From NCBI RefSeq assembly GCF_004216955.1, contig NZ_SGXL01000003.1, positions 62,001 to 126,000 of the forward strand: a stretch of DNA of 64,000 nt, in the 5' to 3' direction. The notes below the pieces were generated by a model. That model was not told the DNA's origin and ran no database searches. It saw nothing but the letters and a program-made list of their open reading frames with translations. The translations under genes and the position numbers were made by a program. Positions 63,240-64,000 of the stretch are shown here, one piece after another. The DNA comes from Fictibacillus sp. BK138 (GTDB taxonomy: Bacteria > Bacillota > Bacilli > Bacillales > Fictibacillaceae). Within the stretch, counting starts at the first letter, position 1. Each line of letters begins with the position of its first letter.

Positions 63240-64000
63240 CTAAATAATTCTTCTAACAAAAATAGTACGGTTCGCAGTCCAGCGATCAATAAGTTGTTCC
63301 CCGATCACAACCACCTTATCTGGTTTTTCAAACCTTAAGATGATGGGGAGGTCTTCGACATAGAACTCATTTTCATTTCTAGGAATAAGATGTTTTTTAT
63401 TCCCTGAAGGATCGATGATATAACCCTCGTGTACCTCCAAATTTAGTCCAAGTTGTTCATTGATGTATATACCGATTGGAAAGGTAACCGGTTGGTCGTA
63501 TGATCGTTTTTCAATCTCTAAAAAAGAAAGCATCTCGGAAACATATAGATTCCAATTTCCATCTGATATTTCTACACGCAGCTTTTTAAATGGAGTGACT
63601 TCGAACAATTTTTCTACAGTAAGATGATAATCTCTTAGGAAGCTTCGGTATCCATCCGCACCTGTAGGGCGGTTCTGATAATAAGGGAGATGCTTATCTC
63701 TATTCCAAATCTGTTCTGAAAATTCTTTACCTCTGGTTTTCTCTATATATGAGATAGTATCCTCAACATCCTTACGATAAAGATAGATGATTGAAGGATC
63801 AAGTTCAGAAATGGTTTCGAACAATTGATTAATGAAGGACTCAATAACCGGGTAAGAGACATTTTTCCCTAAGAACGTGTAGATCTGGAACTGAAATAAA
63901 CTGCTATCTAAGATGACTACTAGGTCGTCGTCTTTCTTGACGTCTTCTACGAAACACTTCCACTTCTCAAGTGCTACATTTATATATTTTTCAAGGGGGA
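63240..64000 (-). CDS. Uncharacterised P-loop-like protein, 5' end outside window
   Basis: The leftward frame stays open to the window edge, so the N-terminal part is missing; a TTG at 63824 is internal. Visible are LVVILDSSLFQFQIYTFLGK, then IIYLYRKDVEDTISYIEKTR and IWNRDKHLPYYQ, a pattern of bacterial kinase-like or sulfotransferase-like P-loop proteins in which an aspartate-serine pair and a charged lid follow the nucleotide site. The Walker A would lie outside. The C-terminal ~60 residues form strands. Function not assigned. Confidence 0.6.
   Translation of the reverse strand, partial: PLEKYINVALEKWKCFVEDVKKDDDLVVILDSSLFQFQIYTFLGKNVSYPVIESFINQLFETISELDPSIIYLYRKDVEDTISYIEKTRGKEFSEQIWNRDKHLPYYQNRPTGADGYRSFLRDYHLTVEKLFEVTPFKKLRVEISDGNWNLYVSEMLSFLEIEKRSYDQPVTFPIGIYINEQLGLNLEVHEGYIIDPSGNKKHLIPRNENEFYVEDLPIILRFEKPDKVVVIGEQLIDRWTANRTIFVRRII

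Noticed and set aside
1-64000. tRNA or rRNA genes
   Set aside because: No cloverleaf with conserved T-loop or rRNA segment was seen on reading either strand.

Overview
The window looks like DNA from a Gram-positive, endospore-forming Bacillaceae (Bacillus/Fictibacillus-like). It is AT-rich, has strong AGGAGG-type ribosome binding sites with frequent TTG and GTG starts, carries a gerA-type germination operon and a partial flagellar flgK, and its conjugation genes are of the Gram-positive Tcp/Con type. A complete plasmid replication, partition and conjugation backbone lies at 40-60 kb. This suggests either a large conjugative plasmid carrying chromosome-like cargo, or a conjugative plasmid integrated in a chromosome; the sequence alone does not decide.

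Layout. 1-5.8 kb: partial flgK, two uncharacterised genes, an MFS exporter with its ArsR-like regulator. 5.96-7.13 kb: a compact IS1595-like element with matching termini and an 8-bp target duplication, carrying a lipoprotein gene and a decayed transposase. 7.2-12.3 kb: nucleotidyltransferase, histidine phosphatase plus Nudix pair, ECF sigma factor plus anti-sigma. 12.6-20.7 kb: MoxR/DUF58/DUF4129 operon, a secreted FN3-like protein, a zinc-ribbon protein and an atypical LuxR regulator. 20.7-24.0 kb: hairpin clusters, RadC-like and ArdC-like genes. 24.4-28.2 kb: gerA-type operon. 28.5-30.5 kb: a type I toxin-antitoxin locus in otherwise gene-poor DNA. 30.5-37.3 kb: accessory island with an SF1 helicase plus partner and a TcmP plus Gp37/Gp68 pair, the latter flanked by a direct repeat. 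37.7-39.9 kb: RsbR-like STAS protein and small immunity-like genes.

40.0-51.1 kb is one leftward conjugation operon: small membrane protein, replication-relaxation protein, VirD4/TcpA coupling ATPase, TcpC, TcpD, TcpE, VirB4, lipoprotein, VirB6/TrbL-like membrane protein, CwlT-like wall hydrolase and a membrane-anchored protein. A large nested palindrome lies upstream of it (51.4-51.5 kb). 52-60 kb is the replicon: an AEP-type primase and a Rep protein diverge from a 2-kb region rich in TGGTGCATTT and CAAGTTCCGCTCA repeats, followed by ParA and a ribbon-helix-helix partner. 60-64 kb has an acyltransferase, an M3 oligopeptidase and a partial gene.

The most unexpected signals are an 18-bp palindromic operator (AAACTG-N6-CAGTTT type) repeated at seven intergenic sites from 1.2 to 61.4 kb, usually directly after the -10 box; the compact IS1595-type element with cargo; and the type I toxin gene flanked by a 10-bp inverted repeat that could close its mRNA end to end.
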